DNA of 64,000 nt from positions 124,001 to 188,000 of the forward strand of contig JBNMLH010000002.1 of assembly GCA_050875145.1 (NCBI GenBank). Reading direction: 5' to 3'. The notes under the pieces are model-generated. The model searched no databases. It saw nothing but the letters and a program-made list of their open reading frames with translations, and was not told where the DNA came from. This document shows positions 36,656 to 45,298 of this stretch, one piece after another (position 1 is the first letter of the stretch; each line of letters opens with the position of its first letter). The stretch is from CAG-411 sp050875145 (GTDB lineage: Bacteria > Bacillota > Clostridia > Lachnospirales > Lachnospiraceae). A program made the translations under genes and the position numbers.

Positions 36656-37648
36656 GTGCAGGAAAAAGAGAAAAAAAAGAATCATTTTCTTGACCTATTA
36701 AAAGGAATTGCGTGTATAGGAGTTGTGTTTGGACATGCGTTGTTTCCTGGGCAGTTTGGGTATTTTGTATTGACTGCTGCTACAGGAATGGTTCCTATAT
36801 TCTTTTTAATATCAGGATACTATTCTTATCAGGCATCACAAGAGAAGTTACTATTAAAAACTAAGAGAAAAGAAAAACACATAGCAATGATAACAGGTGG
36901 TGTGTTGGGGCTATATTTGCTTTGGATGTTGCTAAGGGTTCTTTTGAGAAAAAAAGCATTTTCCACAATAGTACATGTAATCAATGTTCGTTCTGTCGTT
37001 AAGTTTTTGGTGCTGAACGATACGACCATGTTCGATGGTGGACATTTATGGTTTTTGCTGGCGTTATTATATTGCTATATTGCGTTGTACATAATAGGTC
37101 GTTTTCAACTTATGAAGTTTACTTATCCAGTTATAGCGATTGCATTTGTTTTGCGTATCTTTGCTGTATCTTGTGGAAATTGGCACTATAGTCAGAATTT
37201 TTGGGTGGATGGATTTCCTTACTTTTTTCTGGGCTATTATTTGAGAGAGCATTCGGAACGGTATGCTAAAGTGAAAAGTAACCTATGCGTAGGTTTGGCA
37301 ATTGGTGGTTTCTTATTTAGTGAAATTGCAAATATGGGAGGTGTGTTCCTGTTTCGACTAAATATTTATGAAATAGGTACGATTTTAATGGCAATCTCTC
37401 TTTTTGTTTATGCCATCAAAAATCCTGAAATTGGAAAAAATTCATTTCTGGAGAAGATAGGAAGAAACTATTCTATGTTTGTTTATATTGTTCATGTTAT
37501 AGTTTTACAGACGATTACAGATTATGAAGGTATTATTCTAAAAAGTATTCCTACTTGGTATTTGTGGATAAAACCGATTTTAGTGGTATGTATTACATTA
37601 TTGTTTGCCATACTTTTTGACAAGATAAAAAGAAAAAAGGGAAAATAG
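36656..37648 (+). CDS. Acyltransferase-3 family membrane protein (4 of 5)
   Basis: 330 aa, about ten helices. Seen: F-L-D-L-L-K-G-I-A-C-I-G-V-V-F-G-H with the family His, M-V-P-I-F-F-L-I-S-G-Y-Y in helix 2, and N-Y-S-M-F-V-Y-I-V-H near the end. The start is GTG with GGAGGAG eight to ten bases before, the RBS lying over the stop of the glycosyltransferase gene. It should O-acylate a sugar at the membrane. It is followed 51 bases on by another member of the family. Confidence 0.84.
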   Translation: MQEKEKKKNHFLDLLKGIACIGVVFGHALFPGQFGYFVLTAATGMVPIFFLISGYYSYQASQEKLLLKTKRKEKHIAMITGGVLGLYLLWMLLRVLLRKKAFSTIVHVINVRSVVKFLVLNDTTMFDGGHLWFLLALLYCYIALYIIGRFQLMKFTYPVIAIAFVLRIFAVSCGNWHYSQNFWVDGFPYFFLGYYLREHSERYAKVKSNLCVGLAIGGFLFSEIANMGGVFLFRLNIYEIGTILMAISLFVYAIKNPEIGKNSFLEKIGRNYSMFVYIVHVIVLQTITDYEGIILKSIPTWYLWIKPILVVCITLLFAILFDKIKRKKGK

Positions 37649-37699
37649 CAGTTAGGATTTCTAAATTTTTACAAATAAATAAGTAGAGGATAATTGAAG

Positions 37700-38818
37700 A
37701 TGGAGAAAAAAAGAGTTTATTGGATTGATGGATTAAAGTTAATTGCCTGTGTATGTGTATTTTTTTCGCACTATCAGGGCGTGTTTTTTGAAAAATGTCA
37801 GATAAAGCCAGAGTATCATTGGATGTTACGGTCTTTTTTAGCAAGTTCATTTAATATATTCAAAAATGGAAACTTGTGGATGTGCATGTTTTGTGTAATT
37901 AGTGGCTATTTTGCAGCTAAGAAACAAATTAAGGATTTGAAGGCATTAGGAAAAGCTATTGTTATGCGATATTTACGCTTCCTATTGCCTTTGCTAGTGG
38001 TAAACGTTTCCGCGTTGCTTATCGCATATACGATTGGATTTCCAAATCAGCAATACGGTGAATTATTAACAAATACCTGGGTTAGTGGCTATTACAATTT
38101 TAAAGTTACACTTTGGATTGCAGTTCGGGCATCTATAAAGTTATCCAGTGAATTAAATTCACCTTTGTGGATGATTTATCCATTGTTTATTGGAACTTGT
38201 TTGATTTATGTGTACAAGTATTTATGTAATAAATGTAATGCTAAGCTCATAAATATAATAGTGTGTGTAATTTGGGTTGTATTGATTGCTGTATTTCCAA
38301 GTATTCATGCATGCTATTTGTATACAATTATTACAATGTTTGGCTGTGTATTAAAAATGATTTGGGATAATTGTTCTATACAATTGCGAAATCCGCTGGT
38401 TCACATTCTGGTTTTAGCTGCATTGTTATTTATGATTGGATATGGGCAAAATTATATATTGAAACAAATAGAAAACTATATTTCTGTTCCGGATTATATT
38501 ATAAACTATATGAATGGTGTTTATGCGATCATCTTCTTAACGGTTGTCCATAATTTTGATGGAATAAAAAGATTTTTAGAAACAAAATGGATGAGGAAGG
38601 GAAAAGATTTATCTTTTGGAATTTATGTTATACACTGGCTTGTGATTTTTTCCGTTTCTTTATATGTGTATGGTTGGTTAATAAAAAGAGTAAGTGCTAC
38701 AATGGCATTTTTTACAGATTTGTTAATCACAAGTGTGATTGTTTTTGGGGTGGCATATATTTTTAATAAAGTAGTAGAAAAAAGAATTGAGTGGTTATTA
38801 CAGAAAGTGCAGAAATAG
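37700..38818 (+). CDS. Acyltransferase-3 family membrane protein (5 of 5)
   Basis: About 372 aa, ten helices. Opens R-V-Y-W-I-D-G-L-K-L-I-A-C-V-C-V-F-F-S-H, the family first helix with its His. Later it has G-N-L-W-M-C-M-F-C-V-I-S-G-Y-F and D-L-S-F-G-I-Y-V-I-H-W near the end. A TTG at 37694 is in frame, but GAGGA fits ATG 37700 better. It probably adds an acyl group to a cell-surface sugar. The next gene is a large secreted protein, only 33 bases away. Confidence 0.84.
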   Translation: MEKKRVYWIDGLKLIACVCVFFSHYQGVFFEKCQIKPEYHWMLRSFLASSFNIFKNGNLWMCMFCVISGYFAAKKQIKDLKALGKAIVMRYLRFLLPLLVVNVSALLIAYTIGFPNQQYGELLTNTWVSGYYNFKVTLWIAVRASIKLSSELNSPLWMIYPLFIGTCLIYVYKYLCNKCNAKLINIIVCVIWVVLIAVFPSIHACYLYTIITMFGCVLKMIWDNCSIQLRNPLVHILVLAALLFMIGYGQNYILKQIENYISVPDYIINYMNGVYAIIFLTVVHNFDGIKRFLETKWMRKGKDLSFGIYVIHWLVIFSVSLYVYGWLIKRVSATMAFFTDLLITSVIVFGVAYIFNKVVEKRIEWLLQKVQK

Positions 38819-38851
38819 TATAAAAATTGGGAAGAGAAGGAGAGGTTAATA

Positions 38852-41800
38852 GTGAGACAGCTTATTCAGAAAATAAAAATGAGCTATATTTTGGGAGTAT
38901 GTGTAGCAACTGTATTATTTGGTGGAAAGGTCATTCATGCAGCAGTAAATCAACAGGATACAGAGACTGCTAAGGTGACAGTGGACAAGACAGTGTCTAT
39001 TGCTGATACACAAGAGTATAAGAATATGGATTATTCTTTTATGAAAACATTTAAATATGGTAGTGTCGTGAAGGCTTCAGAGGAATTTGAAACGGTAGAA
39101 GATATGAAAAAAGCTTCTATAAAAAAAGGAAGCTATGTTCGTACAAAAGGGTATTATTTAGCAGGAGATAATGGGGCGGCCTGTTATTTAATTGCAGAAA
39201 AGCAGGAAGCAGGAGGTATCGAGTTAGATAATGGTTTGTATGCCAATATTCAACCGGATACTTATACAGATAATAACGGAAACAAATGGGTAGTTGGAAA
39301 TGTTCTTCAGTACGGAGCCAAGGGGGATGGCAAACAGGAAGATGAGAGCGCTATCAATAATGCGATTAAAAGTATTGGTACATTTACAAATGAAAAAGAT
39401 TCAACAGGTTATGAATGTGAACGGGGACTTATTTACATGCCTGCAGGTGAATATAAATGTGCCAATACAATTCGACTGGGATACAGTAACGTAAATCTGG
39501 TGGGAGATGGAGATGATACGGTACTGTTTACCGATAATGATTATAGAGATAAAGAAGGTTATGCAGAGTTCTTTTTTGAGGTTTGGGGTGCTAATAATAC
39601 CTTTATAGCAAATTTTCAAATAGAAGCAAGAGAAGTGGATTTGTATCATTATATGCGACAATTTGTAGTGCTTTATAGTGAACAGGTGTATATCTATCAG
39701 GTTAATTTGTTGATTCCACAGAGCACCTATTCTTCTTATTATTTTGAAGATAAACAATATTCAAACTTTTGTTGTTATACAGGAAATAAGTTTATCACGG
39801 TAGATGGTTGTAAAATGGAACAAATGAGTGGTACTTATCGAGGTGCCAATGTTGGGGTGTTGGATATATGGTCTGGCGGAGAAGAAAACATTACTATTAT
39901 GAATTGTGATTTCTATGGAAATGCCAGAGATGAGCAGTTTGGTTTTTTTAGTAAGGATGATGAAAAAGCATCGGTAAAACATATCAATTTCATCAACAAC
40001 ACTATTCACTCTGTACAGTTAAAGTATCCGGATATTATTGGAACAAGAACTATGTGCTTTTCAGTGGCATATGCGGATTCTAAAAATGTAGAGGATATTC
40101 GAATTGCGGGAAACCATTTTATTTGTGAAACAGATTCCAAATTTATGACATTTGGAACCGTAAAAAAGTGTGTGGTGGAAAATAATATAATTGAAGTAAA
40201 ATGTACCTATCAGACATGGTCTATGGTATTTGATTCCAGTGATGAGAATGCAGATGACATTTTAATACAAAAGAATCAATTCTTTCTAACAAGTGATTAT
40301 GGTATTGGAAAGGGAAATCTTACAGGCGGGAATCTTACATTAAAAAACAACCGTATTTTTTCAGATGTGGAATTGGCATTTGGTATTTTAGGACCTGAGA
40401 TACATGGAAACGAGATTATTTTCTTGAAGAATATGAGTAAACTGGCAACCAATGCCAACTGTACGGATAATAAGATTTATTTGTATAAAGGGCTTGGTAA
40501 TATTGGGACAAACAAAAAGCAAATTGTCAATTATGGAGGAGATAAAACTGCAAGTTATAATTTTAGTGGAAATGAGATTTATGATTATGAGCGTACAGAC
40601 AAGCTTATGATATTTCAATCTCTTATTATGCTTGATGGAGATTTAAAAACATTAAATGTTAAAAATAACAAATATTATATGCCAAATTCCAGATTTTTGT
40701 CGAGTGAGTATAGTGAATCTATCCTGTATAAGGATACAAAAGGTGGGTATTATAAAAATAATATTTTCCGAAAAAGGTCAGGAAGTTATGGAAAGATTAA
40801 TGTATTGAATAATGTATTTCAAATGGTAGAATTGGAAAAGTCGGATAGCATATTTACATATTCAGGTAATCGGAGTTTGGAACCTGAAGCAGATTTGACG
40901 GAACAATTATGTAGTACAGTGAAAATATTAAAAGATGGGGAAGAGGTTACTAATTTTACAGTAACAGGAGATAGTGTGGATTTAAGTGCCGAAACATTTG
41001 TTGTTGCCAAGCAGGATTCGGAAGGAAAGGTGATAGAGGAGAAGAAGATTTCGGGAAAGAAGATACGTTGGTATACGTCTGTAGAAGAAATTGCTACTGT
41101 TTCTACATCTGGAAAGGTATCAAGAAAGATGTATGGAGATGTATCTGTTTATGCGGTTCCGTTAGATGGCAGTGGAGTATATGGAAAGTGTGTTATACAT
41201 TTTACAAGGCAGAAGGCCGCTTCTATTGTTTTTGACCAAAAGGAAATCGAACTACAATCTGGACTAAAATATTATATGGAATATACAGTATTGCCCAAAG
41301 GAGCAACACAGGAATTGATTTGGACATCTTCAGATAAAGCAGTTGCTACAGTGGATCAAAATGGAACAATTACTGCCGTAAGTGAGGGAAATGCAACTGT
41401 GGAAGGAACTTCTGTAGAAAATCCAGAATTAAAAGCAAGTATTAATGTTAAAGTGTCTAAAGTAACAGTTAAGAAGATTTCGTTAAATGAAACGGTATTA
41501 GATGTGGAATATTCTAAAATCGGAACAACGAAACAGTTGAAGGTATCAAAGTATATACCCGAAAATGCAACAAATCAGGGAATAAAACAATGGAAATCCA
41601 GTGATGAAGAGGTTGCAAAAGTAGATCAGAATGGTGTTGTAACTTTTGTTGGAGGAGGAAAAGCAACGATTTCAGCATATTCTATGGATATGAGTTGTGC
41701 GGGAACTTGCAAAATATATGTGCATCTTCCTGCGGTTTCTAATTTGAAGGTGAAGGAATATACGAATGACAGAGTTGTGCTGAACTGGGACGAAACGAAA

Positions 41801-44089
41801 AAGGCAGATGGGTATTATGTATATCAATGGAAGCAAAGTACAGCAGAATGGGTTGTGTTAAATGATGGAAATCGAGTAACAGAGACCTCTTTTGAAATAA
41901 ACAATTTAACCGCCAATACAGATTATACATTTTCTGTCAGGGCATATAATGCAGGATGGGAAACGGGAGAGCGCGTTGTCTATGAAAGTCAGGATAAAAA
42001 AGTATCTGTAAAGACGTTAGCATATACGCCGGTTACAAAAGTATGGAGCAGTCATGAAATTGTAGGGATTCCGTTAAATACTACCGTTACATTAACTTGC
42101 ACGTATAGCCCTAACACTGCAAACTATAATAATTTAAAAGCATCCTTTACAATAAAGAATAAGGCAGTTGCATCAATTGAAGAGATAAAGGAAGTAGAAA
42201 AAGGAAAGTATTCTATTACTATAAAGGGCCTTGCCTATGGAACTACTACATTGACTTATGCAATAAATGATGCATGGGGATTAAAGAAAGAAATTCCTAT
42301 TGGTGTGTTGACAAAGCAGTCGCTTCCAGATGATTATATCACTGTGACAGGAGCAGCAATAAAAGCGACTGTTCATTTTAAAGGATTTGATAATGAGAAG
42401 AATTTGCTGCAGGAAAAGGCGATTACCGGATATATGATTAGAAGAACAGAATCAATTGAGTTTCAAGATGTACAATATATACCAGCGGATGGTTCTAAAG
42501 AGTATACATGGGAAGATATGGAAATTGTGCAGGGAAAAAAATATTCTTATACGGTGACTCCTTGTTTGAAAGTTGGTGATGAGTATTTTCTTGGATATGG
42601 AAATGGGTATTATGGAGTGGCTATTCCGCAGGCTGTAGAGGCAGAAAAACTTTCTATGGAAAAGGAGATTTATGTAATACCATTAGGTGAAAAGAGGGAA
42701 ATTCATGCTAAAATGGAACCAGCAGATGCGATGATTGATAGTTTAAATTGGTATTCTGAAAATGAAGGGATTGCTATGGTTACACATTTACAAAAAGAAC
42801 AGGCAGTTTCAGGAACAGATTATGCTACAATAACAGGTCGTATAACTGGTGTAACAAAGGTATATGCGGAACTGAAAGAATCCTCTAAATTACAGACAGC
42901 GGCTACAGTAATCGTTACACCGGGAAAAGTAAAGAATGTGCAGAAGGCATCGGATACGGATTCTGTAAGTTTGCTTTGGAATGCAGTAGATAATGCAGAT
43001 GGATATTATGTATATCGTTGGAACAAATCAGCACATTCTTGGGAATTAGTTGGAGATGTACAGGAAAACAGTTTTACGGATAAAAAGTTGGAAAGTAGTA
43101 CTATGTATCAATATAAAATTTCAGCGTATTATCAATACAATGCTAGCAAATATGAAGGAACTGTGAGCGAAGAGGTGATTGTAACAACAGAATCGCTGTT
43201 AGCAGATGATTTTAAGGTAAAGGCAATTGGTTATGAAGGAATATATGATGGAAAGACGCATAGTGCAGTTGCTATTACTGGTACAACTGAGGGTGACAGT
43301 GTTAGTTACAGTGTAGACGGAAAGGTTTGGGATCGCTATGTACCGACAGTAAAAGATGTATTGGATAGTAAGGTGATTTATGTATCAATCACAAGAGATG
43401 AAAAAAGCTATTATATGAGTGTCATATGCAGGGTGGCTCCTAAATCTATGAAAGATGCACAGCTTCGGCTAGAGAAGACACAATATAATTGGGATGGAAA
43501 AGAACATCGTCCAAAGGTAATGATGGAAGAAAACATAAATACAGAGGATTATAAAGTGACTTATCAGGGTGAATGTAAGAATATTGGAAAGGGAACGGTT
43601 ATTGTACAGGGACAGGGAAATTATAAAGACAGTTGTATATTAAATTACGAAATTAAACTTGTGCGAGGAAATACATACATACAGTCTGGTTATAAGTACA
43701 AAATCACAGGTAAAAATACCGTTAAGATTATTGGGGCAACAAACACACGTAAAACTACCATTATAGTTCCTAATGTAGTTAATTTTGGTGGCAAAAAGTT
43801 AAAAGTAACAGAAATTGGAGTAGCTGCCTTTAAAAAATATAAAAAACTTACTTCCATCAAAATAGGAAGTAATGTAACAAAGATTGGAGTACAGGCCTTT
43901 GCTGGAAATAGCAGATTAAAAAAATGTGTATTTTTAAACCATACAATTAAAACAGTGGGAAAAAATGCATGGAAAGGAATTAATAAGAAGGCATGCTTCT
44001 TTGTGCCAAAAAAAGGAATAAAATGTTATCAAAAGAAATTAACGAAAAAGACGGGTTTTACAAAAAAAATGAAGATTAAAAGAAATTAG
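38852..44089 (+). CDS. Giant secreted multidomain beta-helix protein with Big_2, fibronectin-III and BspA-type LRR domains
   Basis: 1745 aa. Signal peptide to about residue 31 (V-I-H-A-A). Residues 90-690 are a pectate-lyase-like beta-helix, homologous to the 889-aa protein (shared G-S-Y-V-R-T-K-G-Y-Y...G-D-N-G-A, M-P-A-G-E-Y, M-E-Q-M, F-M-T-F-G-T). Then follow Big_2 domains (about 787-870, 870-956 and 1263-1356), fibronectin-III domains (960-1056 and 1358-1448), an Ig-like part near 1063-1153, two MBG/YDG-like repeats (about 1451-1600), and a C-terminal BspA-type leucine-rich part (1640-1716). No LPXTG motif is seen; the tail is very basic. GTG start with AAGGAGAGG. It looks like a surface enzyme or adhesin acting on the locus glycan. 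Confidence 0.84.
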   Translation: MRQLIQKIKMSYILGVCVATVLFGGKVIHAAVNQQDTETAKVTVDKTVSIADTQEYKNMDYSFMKTFKYGSVVKASEEFETVEDMKKASIKKGSYVRTKGYYLAGDNGAACYLIAEKQEAGGIELDNGLYANIQPDTYTDNNGNKWVVGNVLQYGAKGDGKQEDESAINNAIKSIGTFTNEKDSTGYECERGLIYMPAGEYKCANTIRLGYSNVNLVGDGDDTVLFTDNDYRDKEGYAEFFFEVWGANNTFIANFQIEAREVDLYHYMRQFVVLYSEQVYIYQVNLLIPQSTYSSYYFEDKQYSNFCCYTGNKFITVDGCKMEQMSGTYRGANVGVLDIWSGGEENITIMNCDFYGNARDEQFGFFSKDDEKASVKHINFINNTIHSVQLKYPDIIGTRTMCFSVAYADSKNVEDIRIAGNHFICETDSKFMTFGTVKKCVVENNIIEVKCTYQTWSMVFDSSDENADDILIQKNQFFLTSDYGIGKGNLTGGNLTLKNNRIFSDVELAFGILGPEIHGNEIIFLKNMSKLATNANCTDNKIYLYKGLGNIGTNKKQIVNYGGDKTASYNFSGNEIYDYERTDKLMIFQSLIMLDGDLKTLNVKNNKYYMPNSRFLSSEYSESILYKDTKGGYYKNNIFRKRSGSYGKINVLNNVFQMVELEKSDSIFTYSGNRSLEPEADLTEQLCSTVKILKDGEEVTNFTVTGDSVDLSAETFVVAKQDSEGKVIEEKKISGKKIRWYTSVEEIATVSTSGKVSRKMYGDVSVYAVPLDGSGVYGKCVIHFTRQKAASIVFDQKEIELQSGLKYYMEYTVLPKGATQELIWTSSDKAVATVDQNGTITAVSEGNATVEGTSVENPELKASINVKVSKVTVKKISLNETVLDVEYSKIGTTKQLKVSKYIPENATNQGIKQWKSSDEEVAKVDQNGVVTFVGGGKATISAYSMDMSCAGTCKIYVHLPAVSNLKVKEYTNDRVVLNWDETKKADGYYVYQWKQSTAEWVVLNDGNRVTETSFEINNLTANTDYTFSVRAYNAGWETGERVVYESQDKKVSVKTLAYTPVTKVWSSHEIVGIPLNTTVTLTCTYSPNTANYNNLKASFTIKNKAVASIEEIKEVEKGKYSITIKGLAYGTTTLTYAINDAWGLKKEIPIGVLTKQSLPDDYITVTGAAIKATVHFKGFDNEKNLLQEKAITGYMIRRTESIEFQDVQYIPADGSKEYTWEDMEIVQGKKYSYTVTPCLKVGDEYFLGYGNGYYGVAIPQAVEAEKLSMEKEIYVIPLGEKREIHAKMEPADAMIDSLNWYSENEGIAMVTHLQKEQAVSGTDYATITGRITGVTKVYAELKESSKLQTAATVIVTPGKVKNVQKASDTDSVSLLWNAVDNADGYYVYRWNKSAHSWELVGDVQENSFTDKKLESSTMYQYKISAYYQYNASKYEGTVSEEVIVTTESLLADDFKVKAIGYEGIYDGKTHSAVAITGTTEGDSVSYSVDGKVWDRYVPTVKDVLDSKVIYVSITRDEKSYYMSVICRVAPKSMKDAQLRLEKTQYNWDGKEHRPKVMMEENINTEDYKVTYQGECKNIGKGTVIVQGQGNYKDSCILNYEIKLVRGNTYIQSGYKYKITGKNTVKIIGATNTRKTTIIVPNVVNFGGKKLKVTEIGVAAFKKYKKLTSIKIGSNVTKIGVQAFAGNSRLKKCVFLNHTIKTVGKNAWKGINKKACFFVPKKGIKCYQKKLTKKTGFTKKMKIKRN

Positions 44090-44119
44090 TTGTGCGTTTG
44101 TGAAAAAATATGATATAAT
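44090..44119 (+). promoter_or_regulatory. Promoter for second polyprenyl-phosphate sugar synthase
   Basis: TTGTGC (44090-44095), 18 bases, then a perfect TATAAT (44114-44119), lying just after the stop of the 1745-aa gene and about 65 bases before the next start. It would give that gene its own transcript. Confidence 0.65.
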
Positions 44120-44183
44120 TAGCGTTAGTGAGTGTATGCGAAGAACAAGTATTACATCTAAAATAGGACTAGGAGGTCTAGAG

Positions 44184-45149
44184 ATGAGCGATATTTTATA
44201 TATGGTTTTACCATGTTATAATGAAGAAGAGGTGTTGCCTGAGACATCCAGACAATTGAAAGAAAAATATGAGGCATTGATAGCCGCAGATAAGATTAGC
44301 GACAAGAGTCGAATTGTATTTGTAAATGATGGTTCTAAAGACCGTACTTGGAGTATTATTCAAGAACTACATGAACAAAATCCAATGTTTAGTGGAGTAA
44401 ATTTGAGTCGAAATCGTGGACATCAGAACGCTTTATTAGCGGGACTTATGACTGCAAAAGAGTGTGCGGATATGGTTATTTCTATGGATGCGGATTTACA
44501 GGATGATATTGGTGTCATTGATGATATGCTGAAGGAATATTACAATGGAAATGATATTGTATATGGAGCAAGAAGTAAACGTGAGACAGATACCTTTTTT
44601 AAACGTTTTACAGCAGAAAGCTTTTATAAATTAACCAATGCGTTGGGTGGCGAAGTCGTATTTAATCATGCAGATTGTAGATTAATGAGTAAACGTGCAT
44701 TAAACGGTTTAGAGCAATACAAAGAAGTGAACTTATTCCTTCGTGGTATTGTTCCAATGATAGGGTATCCATCTACAGTTGTTACTTATGAAAGAAACGA
44801 AAGATTTGCAGGAGAAAGCAAATATCCATTGAAAAAAATGTTGTCATTTGCTATGGAAGGTATTACATCTCTAAGTACAAAACCAATTCGTTTTGTCACA
44901 ACTGGCGGAGTTGTATTCTTTGTTGTGGCGTTAATTATGATGATTTATACTGTGGTGCGTTATTGTATGGGAGCTACTGTTGCAGGGTGGTCTAGTATAT
45001 TGATTTCAGTCTGGTTTATAGGTGGAGTTCAGATGATTGCACTGGGTGTAATTGGAGAATATATTGGAAAGATTTATATGGAGACAAAACAGCGTCCAAG
45101 ATACATAGTAGAAAGATTTTTAAATGATCAGGAATATCGTGCAAAATAA
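44184..45149 (+). CDS. GtrB/DPM1-like polyprenyl-phosphate sugar synthase (copy 2)
   Basis: About 321 aa. GT2 domain with M-V-L-P-C-Y-N-E-E-E-V, V-N-D-G-S-K-D-R, S-R-N-R-G-H-Q-N and M-D-A-D-L-Q-D-D, then two C-terminal membrane helices. It should load a sugar onto undecaprenyl phosphate for use outside the membrane. The open frame reaches back to 44100, but AGGAGG before ATG 44184 sets the start. It differs clearly from copy 1 at 24,774, so a different sugar or partner is likely. It has its own promoter and a terminator just after, so it is probably monocistronic. Confidence 0.9.
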   Translation: MSDILYMVLPCYNEEEVLPETSRQLKEKYEALIAADKISDKSRIVFVNDGSKDRTWSIIQELHEQNPMFSGVNLSRNRGHQNALLAGLMTAKECADMVISMDADLQDDIGVIDDMLKEYYNGNDIVYGARSKRETDTFFKRFTAESFYKLTNALGGEVVFNHADCRLMSKRALNGLEQYKEVNLFLRGIVPMIGYPSTVVTYERNERFAGESKYPLKKMLSFAMEGITSLSTKPIRFVTTGGVVFFVVALIMMIYTVVRYCMGATVAGWSSILISVWFIGGVQMIALGVIGEYIGKIYMETKQRPRYIVERFLNDQEYRAK

Positions 45150-45170
45150 TTAAATTTGATACTGTGCAAA

Positions 45171-45205
45171 AGAGCTTGTCGTATATTATGCGGCAAGCTC
45201 TTTTT
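45171..45205 (+). terminator. Intrinsic terminator ending the polysaccharide locus
   Basis: AGAGCTTGTCG (45171-45181) pairs with CGGCAAGCTCT (45191-45201), followed by T5. It lies between the convergent + gene ending at 45149 and the - gene ending at 45299. Confidence 0.88.
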
Positions 45206-45218
45206 GAATCTGTATAAT

Positions 45219-45252
45219 GAGCCAAAGTTCTGGGGTTACGGGAGAACTTGGC
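45219..45252. repeat. Palindromic intergenic element, copy 1
   Basis: GCCAAAGTTCT (45221-45231) and AGAACTTGGC (45243-45252) form an inverted repeat with one extra A. A related sequence beginning GAGCCAAAGT follows another terminator at 53523. It may be a small dispersed repeat of this genome. Confidence 0.5.
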
Positions 45253-45298
45253 AATTATTGTGGCGATTTGAAAAAAACAAAAAGTGTAGGTCAATCTT

